Part shown: positions 18,631 through 28,045 of the stretch, piece after piece
Layout: each line of letters opens with the position of its first letter
Numbering within the stretch: the first letter of the stretch is position 1
DNA from: Arthrobacter alpinus
GTDB taxonomy: Bacteria > Actinomycetota > Actinomycetes > Actinomycetales > Micrococcaceae
NCBI RefSeq assembly: GCF_900105965.1
Contig: NZ_FNTV01000002.1
Location: 186,001 to 250,000, forward strand
Direction of reading: 5' to 3'
DNA length: 64,000 nt
Made by a program: the position numbers and the translations under genes
Notes under the pieces: generated by a model
Database searches by the model: none
What the model saw: the letters and a program-made list of their open reading frames with translations, nothing else
What the model was told of the DNA's origin: nothing

Positions 18631-20049
18631 ATGACTGATATCTATGACCTCATCGTGGTAGGCCACGGCGCTGCTGGCCTGGCCGCTGCCGTCACTTACG
18701 CACAAGAAACGACGGCCGACAAGAGCAAGAGGATTGCAGTACTCGAACGCTCCCCAATTGAGGAACGTGGAGGTGCTACGCAGTGGACCGGCGCATTCCT
18801 CCGAATTACCCAGGATTTGCAGCTAGACACCGACTGGACAGACCGAATGGATCGGGCCTCTGGCGGCCGCGCCGACCTCGACTACTGCCGTGCCATAGAA
18901 GCCGACACTCCCGATGCGATCAGATTCCTCCAACAAGGCGGGGTTGGCATCAATTTCGCACCCTTTCCCTTCCCCCACACATTTAGTGGAGGAGTCCCGT
19001 CTATGCTTCCCCCTGCCAGCCCAGAAGGAGGTGGGGCATCGATCGTTTCAACGCTGTCCGCCATTCTCGAATCTGACTCTCGGGTAGATCTGCGATACGA
19101 CACCGAAGCGGTGACGCTGACACGGTCCGCTGATGGTGCGATCACGGGAATCACTATTCGGGAAAGCGATGGGCGGATGACGACCCTCACGGCACCCGCA
19201 GTCATCTTGGCCTGCGGCGGGTTCGAGGGCAACTATGACATGCTCACCCAGCATGTCGGACCGCGAGCAAAGGATTTGCCGCCCATTGCGCCTGGAATTT
19301 CCAACAATCGGGGCGACGCCCTACGCATGGTTCTGGAAGTGGGCGGTGATACCGCCGGGCAGTTCGATGGCATCCATTCAGAACCCGTCGATCGGCGCAG
19401 CTCGGCTGCCGACGCTGTTCTCTATGGGTATCCGGCCGGAATCTTCGTCAACGCGGCTGTCGAGCGGTTCTTCGATGAGGGCCAAGACACATGGGACAAC
19501 ACCTTCGAGCACATCGGATACGAGATCTGGAAGAACCAGAATCAGGAGGCTTACTGGGTCGGTGACGCCCGGTCGATGCAGATCGAAGGGTTCATGAATT
19601 CCTTCCTGAGTGACGTTCCACCAGAGCAATCGGAGAGTCTCGCCGGCTTGGCAGACAAGCTCGGCATCGATCCGGAAGCACTCTCGCGAACCGTCCACGA
19701 CTTTAATGCCGCGACCGGTCCCGAACCGTTTGATCACACCCTCATGGATGGAAAATCCACACATGGGATAACCCCGCCGAAATCGAATTGGGCCACGCCG
19801 ATCGAGGAGCCCCCATTTGTCGGTATCCCCGTCACAGCAGCAATCTGCTTCACCTATGGCGGAGTGCGGACAGACTTGTCCGCTCGTGTCCTCACGGCTG
19901 CTGACCAACCGATTCCTGGCCTCTATGCGGCGGGGGAAGCAACCGGCCTGTTCCACAACGAATATCCGCCCGCGACTTCGGTATTGCGGTCGATCATCTT
20001 TGGTCGTCGTGCAGGGTCACACGTCGCCGCCGGAGCATCAGCTTCTTAG
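18631..20049 (+). CDS. FAD-dependent dehydrogenase (fumarate reductase/tricarballylate dehydrogenase type)
   Basis: 472 residues. An N-terminal dinucleotide fold (VVGHGAAGLAAAV, residues about 9-21) and the C-terminal FAD contact (GLYAAGEATGLFHNEYPPA near 430) define the FAD_binding_2 family. A two-domain substrate cap lies between. Family members oxidise or reduce C-C double bonds in dicarboxylates, tricarballylate or steroids. In an operon with an isopropylmalate-type dehydrogenase and aldolases, a di- or tricarboxylic acid is the likely substrate (inference). Confidence 0.85.
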   Translation: MTDIYDLIVVGHGAAGLAAAVTYAQETTADKSKRIAVLERSPIEERGGATQWTGAFLRITQDLQLDTDWTDRMDRASGGRADLDYCRAIEADTPDAIRFLQQGGVGINFAPFPFPHTFSGGVPSMLPPASPEGGGASIVSTLSAILESDSRVDLRYDTEAVTLTRSADGAITGITIRESDGRMTTLTAPAVILACGGFEGNYDMLTQHVGPRAKDLPPIAPGISNNRGDALRMVLEVGGDTAGQFDGIHSEPVDRRSSAADAVLYGYPAGIFVNAAVERFFDEGQDTWDNTFEHIGYEIWKNQNQEAYWVGDARSMQIEGFMNSFLSDVPPEQSESLAGLADKLGIDPEALSRTVHDFNAATGPEPFDHTLMDGKSTHGITPPKSNWATPIEEPPFVGIPVTAAICFTYGGVRTDLSARVLTAADQPIPGLYAAGEATGLFHNEYPPATSVLRSIIFGRRAGSHVAAGASAS

Positions 20050-20136
20050 CTCGCAGGCTCAGTCATTGGTAATGACGCAGCCACTTCGAATTAGCTATTT
20101 TCCATTTACGGGCACAATCGTTTTCAGGAGGATTTT

Positions 20137-21072
20137 ATGTCGATAACGAATATCGATGTCACGCTACGCGACGGAGGCTATCGAAATGGTTTCAGTTTCC
20201 CCGCTGGTTATGCGGTTGAACATGCCCGCCTAAGTGTGGAGGCCGGATTTGACTGGGTTGAAATCGCCTATAGAAATGGCTCGTTCAACCCTGCTACCAG
20301 CCAGGGAATTTCGGGACTCGGACCCAACGCATACATTAGTGAAATGGCCGACATTATCGGTCCTGAGCACACCGGATTGATCCTGCACCCATCAAACATC
20401 GATTCCACAGATTTACAGGAATGTTATGCGGCAGGGGCCCGCTTGGTACGTATCTGCTTACCGATTTCCGACCCGGATCGCGGCCTACGCTACGTGAGTG
20501 AAGCGAGGGACAGAGGCTTCACCGTCTGCGTTAACTTCACCCGTGCCAGCCGCCTTGATACGCGCTTACTTGTGGAGCTATCGAGCCGCAGCGCGGATGC
20601 GGGAGCGAATGCGATCTACCTTGCTGACTCTAATGGCAGTATGCAGCCGGGAGAGGTGTCCCGGAAGGTGACACTTGTCCGGGAAGTAAGCGGCATCGAG
20701 GTAGGTTTTCACGCTCACAACAACTTGGGTCTGGCACTTGCAAATTCTCTCGCAGCTGCCCAGGCAGGTGCTGAATGGATGGATTCCTCGGTCCTTGGGA
20801 TGGGTAAGGGTTCAGGGAACCTGATCTCCGAACAGTGGATCGCTCACTTGGAAAGCCATCATGTCGACCCCGAACGCTTCAATCTAGGCGCGCTGCTGGA
20901 TCTCTCCGCGCTCCTTCGGGATTCGGTTGAGGAATCTGGGCCTGTTTTGCCGCATACCGATCTGATACTGGGACGGTTTGATCTTTCGGTTGAACATCGC
21001 GACCGGGTGTCTGGTGACTGCCGGGCCCAAGTTCATGTGGCACGCGAGCTGGCCCGAGTGGCGGCTCAATGA
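20137..21072 (+). CDS. DRE-TIM metallolyase (HMGL/4-hydroxy-2-oxovalerate aldolase-like)
   Basis: 311 residues, start preceded by CAGGAGG. The motif TLRDGGYRNG (residues 9-18) is the DRE-TIM active-site strand in the form used by 4-hydroxy-2-oxovalerate aldolases, and HAHNNLGLALANS near residue 191 supplies the metal-binding histidines. Family members split or make C-C bonds next to a 2-oxo acid. It overlaps the next gene by ATGA, so the two are translationally coupled. Exact reaction unknown. Confidence 0.85.
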   Translation: MSITNIDVTLRDGGYRNGFSFPAGYAVEHARLSVEAGFDWVEIAYRNGSFNPATSQGISGLGPNAYISEMADIIGPEHTGLILHPSNIDSTDLQECYAAGARLVRICLPISDPDRGLRYVSEARDRGFTVCVNFTRASRLDTRLLVELSSRSADAGANAIYLADSNGSMQPGEVSRKVTLVREVSGIEVGFHAHNNLGLALANSLAAAQAGAEWMDSSVLGMGKGSGNLISEQWIAHLESHHVDPERFNLGALLDLSALLRDSVEESGPVLPHTDLILGRFDLSVEHRDRVSGDCRAQVHVARELARVAAQ

Positions 21073-21893
21073 GCCAGCGCACTGCCATTGTCTTTGGACC
21101 AGTTCAGCCCGCCTGGGACAATGGGGAATTTTTCGCTCCCATTACCGAGCGGCTGCGGTCCCAGGGCTTCACCGTGCAGTTGATCGATACCGTTGCCTTA
21201 GTCGAGGCCACCATGACAGTAGAGGAGCTCGCTGCACTGTGGTTCACTCGCCTCGGACACCTCGAGCATGTGGATCTGGTGTGTGGCAATGCTCTTGGTG
21301 GTGCTGTTGCCCAGGCCTATGCGACACATATGGATGCCTCAGTGCCAGTGCTGTCGGTGTCCGGCCCGGGCCGCAGCGATCAGCTTCTCTCGCAGCGTCT
21401 AGAGGAGATTGCGGATCTTGCCAATCGGGGTCTGATCGACGAGGCACTGGCCTTGCTACACCGCCGGGTCAGTGCATGCAACGCCAAGGCTGCGCAGCAG
21501 CCAAATTCGCCGGTCATACACCCATCCACAGCCAGAGTCTCTGCACGTAGCGAGGAATCCTCTGCGGCCAATACAGCGGTGTCTCCTGCGTCGATCCACC
21601 GAGGATCTACAGCCCCCGGGACGACAGGCCGCCGGACTGCTGCCCAACGTCTCACACTCGGGTTGCGGATGCTGTGCGATCTTGACCTGGCGGAGGCGCT
21701 TTCAAACTACCACGGGATGATCACCACGGTAGTTGGGGCCGACTCCCAGCTGGTGACCGCGAGGCATGTAGTCCCGGCACCGAGGTCCGAGACATTTGTC
21801 TTCGATAGGGCCGGGATGCGCCCGCATCATGACCGTCCGGAGATATTGGACTCAGTTGTAGCCACATTGATCAAAGAATTGGAGACTGTGTAA
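21069..21893 (+). CDS. Alpha/beta-hydrolase-fold protein lacking the usual nucleophile
   Basis: 274 residues. The N-terminal strand and loop (IVFGPVQPAWDNGEFF), the elbow region CGNALGGAVAQAYA near residue 77 and the C-terminal MRPHHDRPE resemble the alpha/beta hydrolase fold. The elbow reads G-N-A-L-G where G-x-S-x-G is expected, so the nucleophilic Ser is replaced by Ala. A Ser/Ala-rich segment (about 150-190) sits in the cap. It could be a lyase-type or non-hydrolytic member. It is coupled to genes on both sides (ATGA before, TAATG after). Confidence 0.65.
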   Translation: MSQRTAIVFGPVQPAWDNGEFFAPITERLRSQGFTVQLIDTVALVEATMTVEELAALWFTRLGHLEHVDLVCGNALGGAVAQAYATHMDASVPVLSVSGPGRSDQLLSQRLEEIADLANRGLIDEALALLHRRVSACNAKAAQQPNSPVIHPSTARVSARSEESSAANTAVSPASIHRGSTAPGTTGRRTAAQRLTLGLRMLCDLDLAEALSNYHGMITTVVGADSQLVTARHVVPAPRSETFVFDRAGMRPHHDRPEILDSVVATLIKELETV

Positions 21894-22972
21894 TGGACAT
21901 AGCTGTGCTTCCTGGCGACGGGATTGGACCTGAAGTTGTCGAGGCCGCATTGCCCGTAATAGGCAAGGTTGGGCTGGACTGGAACCTGCAGTTCGGCGAC
22001 GTAGGGTGGCCGTTCTGGCTGTCGGACGGGGACCCCGTACCCGACGCCACATGGAAACTTCTCGAACGCACGGACAGCTGCCTGCTCGGGGCAATAACAA
22101 GCAAGCCGGCGCGTGAGGCCGAATCTGAGCTTCCGTTTGCTCTGCAGGGGCTCGACCGCAAATTCATCTCACCGGTAATCCAGCTGCGGCAACGGCTGGG
22201 TCTCTACGCGAACGTCCGCCCCGTGGCCGACATTCACGAAGGACGCTTCAATTTCGCTGTCATTCGGGAGAACACCGAGGGGCTCTATGCCGGATTCGAC
22301 TACCACGGGTTAAGTAACCCCTTGTGGGAACTGGTCAAGGACCACCCCAACGCGGCCCAATCTGGTGCCGACAACAGCAGTGTCACGTTACGGCTCCAAA
22401 CCCGCGCCGGCATCGACCGGCTGCTTCGATTCGGTTTCGAATACGCAGTCTCACAACATCATCAGCTGCTCACCCTCGCGGACAAACCGAACGTGCTGAG
22501 ATCCAGCAGCAATTTTCTGAGGAGCCGACTCGAAATCATGGCCGAGGAGTACCCCGGTATTGAGACCGAGATCCTCAACGTAGACGCAGTGGCACTGTGG
22601 ATGGTGCGCCGACCGGAGCGCTTCGGTGTGATCGTTGCCGAGAACATGTTCGGTGACATCCTTTCTGACCTCGGCGCCGGAGTGATGGGAGGGCTGGGAC
22701 TAGCTTCTAGTGCAAACCTCGGCGACCACGGGAGCTATTTCGAGCCAGTACATGGCAGCGCACCGGGAATGGCCAAGCAGTCCAAGGCGAACCCACTCGC
22801 TATGATCCTCACCATCTCACAGCTCGCCGATCACCTAGGAAACGCCGAGGAAGCCGAACGTATCCGGAAAGCGGTACGCACCGTCGTTCGCGATGGTACA
22901 GCACTCACCTACGACCTTGGCGGCCGTTCAACTACCCGCGAAGCCGCTAACGCTGTCCTGGCGGTGCTCTGA
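21893..22972 (+). CDS. Isocitrate/isopropylmalate dehydrogenase-family enzyme
   Basis: 359 residues, full length. LPGDGIGPEVVEAA at the start, RENTEGLYAG near residue 124, MFGDILSDLGA near 253 and EPVHGSAPGMA near 283 are the family's substrate, metal and NAD sites. Members oxidise and decarboxylate 2-hydroxy acids with a 3-carboxylate (isocitrate, isopropylmalate, tartrate, homoisocitrate). The specificity here is unknown; the setting is catabolic rather than leucine synthesis. Coupled to the next gene by TGATG. Confidence 0.9.
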   Translation: MDIAVLPGDGIGPEVVEAALPVIGKVGLDWNLQFGDVGWPFWLSDGDPVPDATWKLLERTDSCLLGAITSKPAREAESELPFALQGLDRKFISPVIQLRQRLGLYANVRPVADIHEGRFNFAVIRENTEGLYAGFDYHGLSNPLWELVKDHPNAAQSGADNSSVTLRLQTRAGIDRLLRFGFEYAVSQHHQLLTLADKPNVLRSSSNFLRSRLEIMAEEYPGIETEILNVDAVALWMVRRPERFGVIVAENMFGDILSDLGAGVMGGLGLASSANLGDHGSYFEPVHGSAPGMAKQSKANPLAMILTISQLADHLGNAEEAERIRKAVRTVVRDGTALTYDLGGRSTTREAANAVLAVL

Positions 22973-23688
22973 TGTCCGCCTCCACATCGCACACTACCCC
23001 GCCAGCCACTGTGAGTAATGAAGAGGCGTTGGCTCGATTGAAGGCCCTCGACACAGCCTCTCTATCCGATGCTATGGACAGTCTCGAGGTGCCGTGCGTA
23101 CTCTCTGGTATTCAGGCTCAGGTTCCCGGCGCAACCGTCGCCGGCATCGCGTTCACAGTGACCTACCGCCCCATCAACCCGGCCGTGACCGGGTTTCGGA
23201 ACGCAGCGAACTACATCGACGATGTACCTCCCGGCGCCGTCATCGTTGTCGACAATGGCGGATCGACCGAATGTACTACCTGGGGCGGCCTTCTGACCTC
23301 GGTCGCGAGACGACGTGAGATCGCTGGCACGGTCATTCACGGGTCTGCCCGGGACGTTCGGGAGATCCGTGAACACAACTACCCGCTATTCAGTACGGCG
23401 GTGCACATGGTCAGCGGTAAGAACCGTGTAGAGCTCGCCAGTACCGGCGAAGACGTCCTCATCGGGGCCGTCCGAGTGCAGGCCGGTGACTTTGTCGTGG
23501 CCGACGACAACGGGGCCATCGTTATTCCGCATAACAACGTCATCGAAGTAATCACACGGGCCGAACAAGTCGAACGTACCGAAGAACTCATATCTCTGGC
23601 GTCCGATTCTGGGCTTCGCCTCGATGAGGCACGCCGTCAGTTCCGTTACGACCGACCGTGGGACGGCCCGGACCGCCCCCAGTCATGA
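22972..23688 (+). CDS. RraA-family aldolase/decarboxylase
   Basis: 238 residues. LDTASLSDAMDSL at the start, GGLLTSVARRREIAG near 103 and HGSARDVREI near 123 form the binding site of the RraA-like fold (the Arg-Asp pair in SARD is conserved), with DDNGAIVIP near 176. Catalytic relatives cleave 4-carboxy-4-hydroxy-2-oxoadipate or 4-hydroxy-4-methyl-2-oxoglutarate to pyruvate and a second oxo acid, or decarboxylate oxaloacetate. This fits a pathway ending in central metabolites. Confidence 0.85.
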   Translation: MSASTSHTTPPATVSNEEALARLKALDTASLSDAMDSLEVPCVLSGIQAQVPGATVAGIAFTVTYRPINPAVTGFRNAANYIDDVPPGAVIVVDNGGSTECTTWGGLLTSVARRREIAGTVIHGSARDVREIREHNYPLFSTAVHMVSGKNRVELASTGEDVLIGAVRVQAGDFVVADDNGAIVIPHNNVIEVITRAEQVERTEELISLASDSGLRLDEARRQFRYDRPWDGPDRPQS

Positions 23689-24548
23689 TTTCGCCGAGTG
23701 GTGCACTCGCGAGTCGAATGATCGATGTCCACTATCACGCGGGCCCTGACATCACCAGGCGTCGTCACTCCGTAGTTCAGGCGGGTCGACACTACCTCGC
23801 CGCATCAGGATGGGTGGTTGTGAAGAGTCACCTGGATTCCACCGCGGCCGCAGCCTGGGAAGCTCGTCAAGAAGGGTTCCCAGTGTCCGGATCGGTTGTA
23901 CTGAATGCTCTCGCTGGGGGTGTGGACCACCGAGTGGTGCAGCGAGCCGCGTTCGCCCACGGCGTTGACAGTCCTGCTCGACTAGTCGTCTATCTACCCA
24001 CCCTCACCCCACACCCCCATGCGTCGGCGCTGACGGCCGAGCCATTTCATCCGCAGTTCTACCGGGAGAAATGGTCCCACGCCCGGGTAATGGATGACTC
24101 CGGCCACCTGCGACCGGAAGTACTCGATGTTCTGCGCTGCGCCCGTGACCTCGATCTTGTCGTAGCGACTGGGCATTGCCGACGCGATGAAGCACTCGCC
24201 ATCGTCGATGCAGCCGCCGATATCGGTCTCGATCGGCTGCTACTGACTCATGCCACCCATCCTCTCTCCGGGTTTTCGGAATCGGATGTCGGGCTATTGT
24301 CCTCCGCCGGGCACGTCTGGGTGGAAATCACGGCACTGATGGTACTGATGGGTCATCGCCACCTCGATCACCTGGCAAGGCTGGTCGCCTCGCACCCACG
24401 GGTGCTACTGTCCTCCGACCTCGGACAGCCAACCCAACCCGACGTTCCAGAGGCCTGGGCAACGATCGACACCTGGTTAGGTGACCTCGGCATCGATAGG
24501 GAGGCCATGACCGTGTCCATCCCACACCAACTCCTCGCCGGGAGCTGA
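23685..24548 (+). CDS. DUF6282-like metal-dependent hydrolase
   Basis: About 287 residues; the ATG at 23685 overlaps the stop of the upstream gene by ATGA and is preferred over 23658. Histidine/aspartate motifs in order (MIDVHYHAGPD, VVVKSHLD, ATGHCRRDE, LLTHATHP, LLSSDLGQP) describe an amidohydrolase-type TIM barrel. Substrate unknown. Last gene of the operon; the convergent LysR gene ends five bases further on. Confidence 0.75.
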   Translation: MISPSGALASRMIDVHYHAGPDITRRRHSVVQAGRHYLAASGWVVVKSHLDSTAAAAWEARQEGFPVSGSVVLNALAGGVDHRVVQRAAFAHGVDSPARLVVYLPTLTPHPHASALTAEPFHPQFYREKWSHARVMDDSGHLRPEVLDVLRCARDLDLVVATGHCRRDEALAIVDAAADIGLDRLLLTHATHPLSGFSESDVGLLSSAGHVWVEITALMVLMGHRHLDHLARLVASHPRVLLSSDLGQPTQPDVPEAWATIDTWLGDLGIDREAMTVSIPHQLLAGS

Positions 24549-24553
24549 CCACG

Positions 24554-25549
24554 CTAAATATTGTCGGCGAGATGGTCGATCAGCGTGGCGTACCGGGTGC
24601 CGGTGACCGCAGCAAAGGCCAGGGTCTCGGTGACCGGAGACTCGGCCAGTGGCCGCCACTGAACATCAGGAGAGCTCTGAAAGGAACTTCTTGGATATAC
24701 GGCAACCGTATCCCGTAGGGCGTGGTTCAGGGCATGAATGGTCAGTTCCGGACGATGAATGTCCACGTTTTCCAGCATTGGATCCCAACCCCTATGCCGG
24801 AATGCCATGAGCAGCGCGCGGGAGTATTCCTGATCGTCAGAGGAATTGCCCCAAAGCAACCGCTGCCCTCGCAGATCGGCCCAACTCAAGGCATTGAATT
24901 CAGCTAGCGGGTGTCCAGCGGCCATCAAGACACCAAGTTCCTCCACGTTGAACGGAACCATGGTCAGACTCGGATCGGTCAGCGGAATCCGAACTATACC
25001 TATGTCAATGTCCCCTAAACGGAGCGAGGCGCCCTGACTGCTCGACGAAATGGATTTCAACTGAAAGCGTGGCATGTCACACCAGCTTCCCTCGGAGATG
25101 ATCGATTTGCGGATCATCTCCGAGACATCCGAGATCGTCGGGTAGGAGATACCGGAACAGATCCCTATTGTTATCGTGTTGCGGTGCGGGGACGCCGCGA
25201 CGATAGCCGCCCGAACCGCGTGCGGGATGTGCTCCACCCCTTTGAGAAAGGCCAGACCGGCCGATGTGACTTCTACACCGCGGGGTTTGCGCTCGAACAG
25301 ACAGAAGCCAACCCGTTGCTCCAGGCGAATGATTTGTTGGCTGAGACTGGGCTGCGACACATTCAGCTCGGCCGCAGCGGCGGAAACAGAACCGCAGCGC
25401 ACCACGGCCAGAAAATAGCGAATATGACGGATGTCAATGTCATCGAGTGTGCTGATAGGTTCCAGCAGCTCAGGAACCGCATAAGAAGTCGTCTCTTCAG
25501 ACGTCGAGAAAGCAACCGACATATGATCTCCCGCTGTTGTTTCGTGCAA
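24554..25549 (-). CDS. LysR-family transcriptional regulator
   Basis: 331 residues. The winged helix lies at about residues 38-95 (RHIRYFLAVVRCGSVSAAAAELNVSQPSLSQQI in pieces), followed by a periplasmic-binding-protein-like sensor domain. About 30 extra N-terminal residues suggest that a later start may be used. It converges on the catabolic operon and diverges from the exporter gene, so it most likely controls one or both in response to the pathway substrate. Confidence 0.85.
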   Translation of the reverse strand: MHETTAGDHMSVAFSTSEETTSYAVPELLEPISTLDDIDIRHIRYFLAVVRCGSVSAAAAELNVSQPSLSQQIIRLEQRVGFCLFERKPRGVEVTSAGLAFLKGVEHIPHAVRAAIVAASPHRNTITIGICSGISYPTISDVSEMIRKSIISEGSWCDMPRFQLKSISSSSQGASLRLGDIDIGIVRIPLTDPSLTMVPFNVEELGVLMAAGHPLAEFNALSWADLRGQRLLWGNSSDDQEYSRALLMAFRHRGWDPMLENVDIHRPELTIHALNHALRDTVAVYPRSSFQSSPDVQWRPLAESPVTETLAFAAVTGTRYATLIDHLADNI

Positions 25550-25661
25550 CGGACAGAATTTTTAGCTGCCCGGTGGCCAGTGGGCCAGGCGCGACGGTGC
25601 ACCATTCGACGTTTCAGGCCCGAAGGATTTCCCCCGGAGCTGAGGGACTCAACTTATCAGT

Positions 25662-25729
25662 AGTTCGTATTAAATCGTACGAGTTCGACTATTTTCGTAA
25701 CGTGATATGTTCGATAATACTCGTACAAG
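25662..25729. promoter_or_regulatory. Direct repeats in the LysR-MFS intergenic region
   Basis: GTTCG, seven bases, TCGTACRAG occurs at 25663-25683 and again at 25709-25729, in an AT-rich stretch just before the MFS start. The two copies could bind the LysR or the nearby ArsR protein. The region must hold two divergent promoters. Confidence 0.4.
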
Positions 25730-25741
25730 ATCTGAGGACGC

Positions 25742-27001
25742 ATGAACAACATCGCGCACCAAACACATACGCCACAAAATCCCCAAACAGCCAAACCGAC
25801 AACTCCCCACACCCGTGCCCCGAAGCGCCAGAACCTGGCGATGCTCCTCGCGGCTTCGCTCGTGACAGCGGTCTTCGCACTATCAAACTCGCCAACACCG
25901 CTCTATGTGCGATGGCAGGCTCAACTAGGGTTCTCCGCTGGCACCCTGACACTGGTTTTTGCGGCCTACATCGTCGGCCTGCTGTTGACCCTCCTGGTGG
26001 CTGGACAACTCGCCGACCAGATTGGTCGCAAGCCCGTACTTATCCCCGGCCTGGTGTTGGCAATTGTGGCCTGCGTTCTCTTCGCCACGGCCGAGACAGT
26101 TCTGGTACTTGGCATTGCTCGTTTCCTCACTGGCGTCTCCGTGGGCGTCATTGTGTCGGCCGGGATGGCCGCTGTGGTCGACCTGGCCGCCAATGAGCGC
26201 AAGAGGCAAGCATCGCTCGCAGCCTCCGTCGCCATGGTTCTAGGCGCCGGCCTCGGCCCATTGTTGGCCGGGATCTACGCGCAGCTGCTGCCCAATCCGG
26301 TCGTACCGCTCTTTGTCACCGAACTCATTGTGCTCACGGTGGCCCTGGTCATCGCGATCGTCTTGCCGTTGAAACAGCATCACACCACGCAACCAGCCAC
26401 TAGAGACCGGCGCTGGCGACTACCTAGCGTGCCTCGGGAGTACCAGATTCACGTCTTGCTCGGCATTGCGGTATTCGCGCCCGGCATTACCGCAACCTCG
26501 TTCGTATTGTCACTGGGACCCTCGGTTCTGTCGACCCTGCTCGGCATCACGAGCCCCCTCATTGCCGGCGGCATGGCCTGCGCCATGTTCCTCGCCGCGA
26601 CCGGTGTGCAATTTGCGGTTGCACGGTTCTCCATTCGCACGATCTTCCTGCTCGGAGCGTCGGCCACGATGCTGGCAATGGGCTCATTGATCCTCGCTGT
26701 TACGGCCTCGCTATCGGCAATCCTTGTCCTCTCAGCGGTCTTGGCCGGAATCGGCCAAGGGCTCGGGCAACTGGGCGGATTGACCCTTATCGGCACCCGA
26801 GTGCCCGGCGTCCACCGCGCCCAGGCAAACTCACTGCTAAACATCGGTGGCTACATCCCGGCCGGGATCATCCCAGTGGCCACCGGATTCCTCATCGACG
26901 GCATCGGTCTGGGGGCCGGCGCCACCGGGTTCGCCATGGTGCTTGTTGCGGCCGCCGCAGCAGCATTCATGTTCGTCGCCCGAGAACTACCCAAAGCCTA
27001 G
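25742..27001 (+). CDS. MFS transporter
   Basis: 419 residues with about twelve membrane segments. The loop between helices 2 and 3 (GQLADQIGRKPVL) is the MFS motif A. A short polar N-terminus precedes helix 1. It may export a toxic compound or carry the operon substrate. It overlaps the convergent ArsR gene by four bases at the 3' end. Confidence 0.85.
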   Translation: MNNIAHQTHTPQNPQTAKPTTPHTRAPKRQNLAMLLAASLVTAVFALSNSPTPLYVRWQAQLGFSAGTLTLVFAAYIVGLLLTLLVAGQLADQIGRKPVLIPGLVLAIVACVLFATAETVLVLGIARFLTGVSVGVIVSAGMAAVVDLAANERKRQASLAASVAMVLGAGLGPLLAGIYAQLLPNPVVPLFVTELIVLTVALVIAIVLPLKQHHTTQPATRDRRWRLPSVPREYQIHVLLGIAVFAPGITATSFVLSLGPSVLSTLLGITSPLIAGGMACAMFLAATGVQFAVARFSIRTIFLLGASATMLAMGSLILAVTASLSAILVLSAVLAGIGQGLGQLGGLTLIGTRVPGVHRAQANSLLNIGGYIPAGIIPVATGFLIDGIGLGAGATGFAMVLVAAAAAAFMFVARELPKA

Positions 27002-27369
27002 GACCGAGCTATCCAGGCCACGACCAAATCGAGCAGCCCAGGGAAACGAGCGTTGAGGTCCGCGGTGCGCACCCGGCTACGCCGTTCCAATCCGTACTGG
27101 CGCTGCCGGATCAGGCCTGCCTCACGGAGGGCCTTGAAGTGGTGAGTGAGCGATGACTTCGGGCGATTGAACCCGAACCAGCTACAGGAGTGATCGTAGC
27201 TCTCGGACTCCAAGAGGAGTTTCTGGATAATGGTCAGCCGTAGCGGCTGCGATAGCGCACCGAAAATAGCTTCAAGACGAATGTCATCAAGTGACGGTTC
27301 CGGAAGCGGCTCAGGCAAGAACTCTGGCGCGTCAAAAGCATCCGCCCGGAAACTGGATATCGGTAACAT
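26998..27369 (-). CDS. ArsR-family transcriptional regulator
   Basis: 123 residues. The winged helix (FGALSQPLRLTIIQKLL, then RPKSSLTHHFKALREAGLI and RQRQYGLERRSRVR) is complete. It is divergent from the NAD(P)H oxidoreductase gene, the usual setting of redox or quinone sensing ArsR pairs. Cys in SYDHSCSWF before the recognition helix could be a sensor residue. Confidence 0.8.
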   Translation of the reverse strand: MLPISSFRADAFDAPEFLPEPLPEPSLDDIRLEAIFGALSQPLRLTIIQKLLLESESYDHSCSWFGFNRPKSSLTHHFKALREAGLIRQRQYGLERRSRVRTADLNARFPGLLDLVVAWIARS

Positions 27370-27462
27370 GGATGCAGCCTACCAGAAGTTCGAAAAAACT
27401 CGGACAGCGCACTAGTGTATCTGGTGCACGCCCCACACCACTCACCCAGAAAGCACCATCAT

Positions 27463-27987
27463 ATGAACACCCTCGTGATCATTGCCCACCCCGACCTGTC
27501 AACCTCCACCATCAACGCGGCCTGGGTTGAGGCCCTGCGCGAGAGTGGCCAGGTCACCGTTCACGCCCTCTACGAGGAGTACCCCACCGGGCAGATTGAC
27601 GTAGCCCGGGAGCAGCGACTACTGGAACAGCACGACCGCATCATTCTCCAGTTTCCGTTCCGGTGGTACAGCAGCCCTTCCCTGCTGAAGTTCTGGCTGG
27701 ATGTCGTGCTGGAGCGCGGGTGGGCCTATGGGCCAGGCGGCACGGCTCTGCAACATAAAGAGCTCGGCGTGGCCGTCTCCACCTGGTCCACGCGGAGCGA
27801 TTACGAAGTTCCCGGTCCCTACAACCGAACCCTCGACGAGCTCACCAGCCCCTTCGAGGTGACCGCCAAGCGGGTCGGCATGAGCTACCTCCCCGGGTTC
27901 TTCCTCACTGGCGTGGGCCGGGTAACCGCCGCAGGCCTCACCGAAAATTCCGCTCAGTACGTCCAGCACGTATTGGGGTTTGAGTAG
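27463..27987 (+). CDS. NAD(P)H-dependent flavodoxin-fold oxidoreductase
   Basis: About 174 residues from the ATG at 27463 (MNTLVIIAHPDLSTSTINAAW). FPFRWYSSPSLLKFWLDVV and ERGWAYGPGG are typical of the NQO1/YheR/YwrO family, which reduces quinones with two electrons. The last codons (GFE-stop) lie inside the terminal repeat of the Tn3 element beginning at 27976, so the natural C-terminus has been replaced by a few transposon-coded residues. Confidence 0.85.
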   Translation: MNTLVIIAHPDLSTSTINAAWVEALRESGQVTVHALYEEYPTGQIDVAREQRLLEQHDRIILQFPFRWYSSPSLLKFWLDVVLERGWAYGPGGTALQHKELGVAVSTWSTRSDYEVPGPYNRTLDELTSPFEVTAKRVGMSYLPGFFLTGVGRVTAAGLTENSAQYVQHVLGFE

Positions 27988-28045
27988 GATCCGTGCTGCC
28001 ATTGGCGCTAGGCGGGGTCTGGCTTGTCCTGAATGCATCTCTGGT

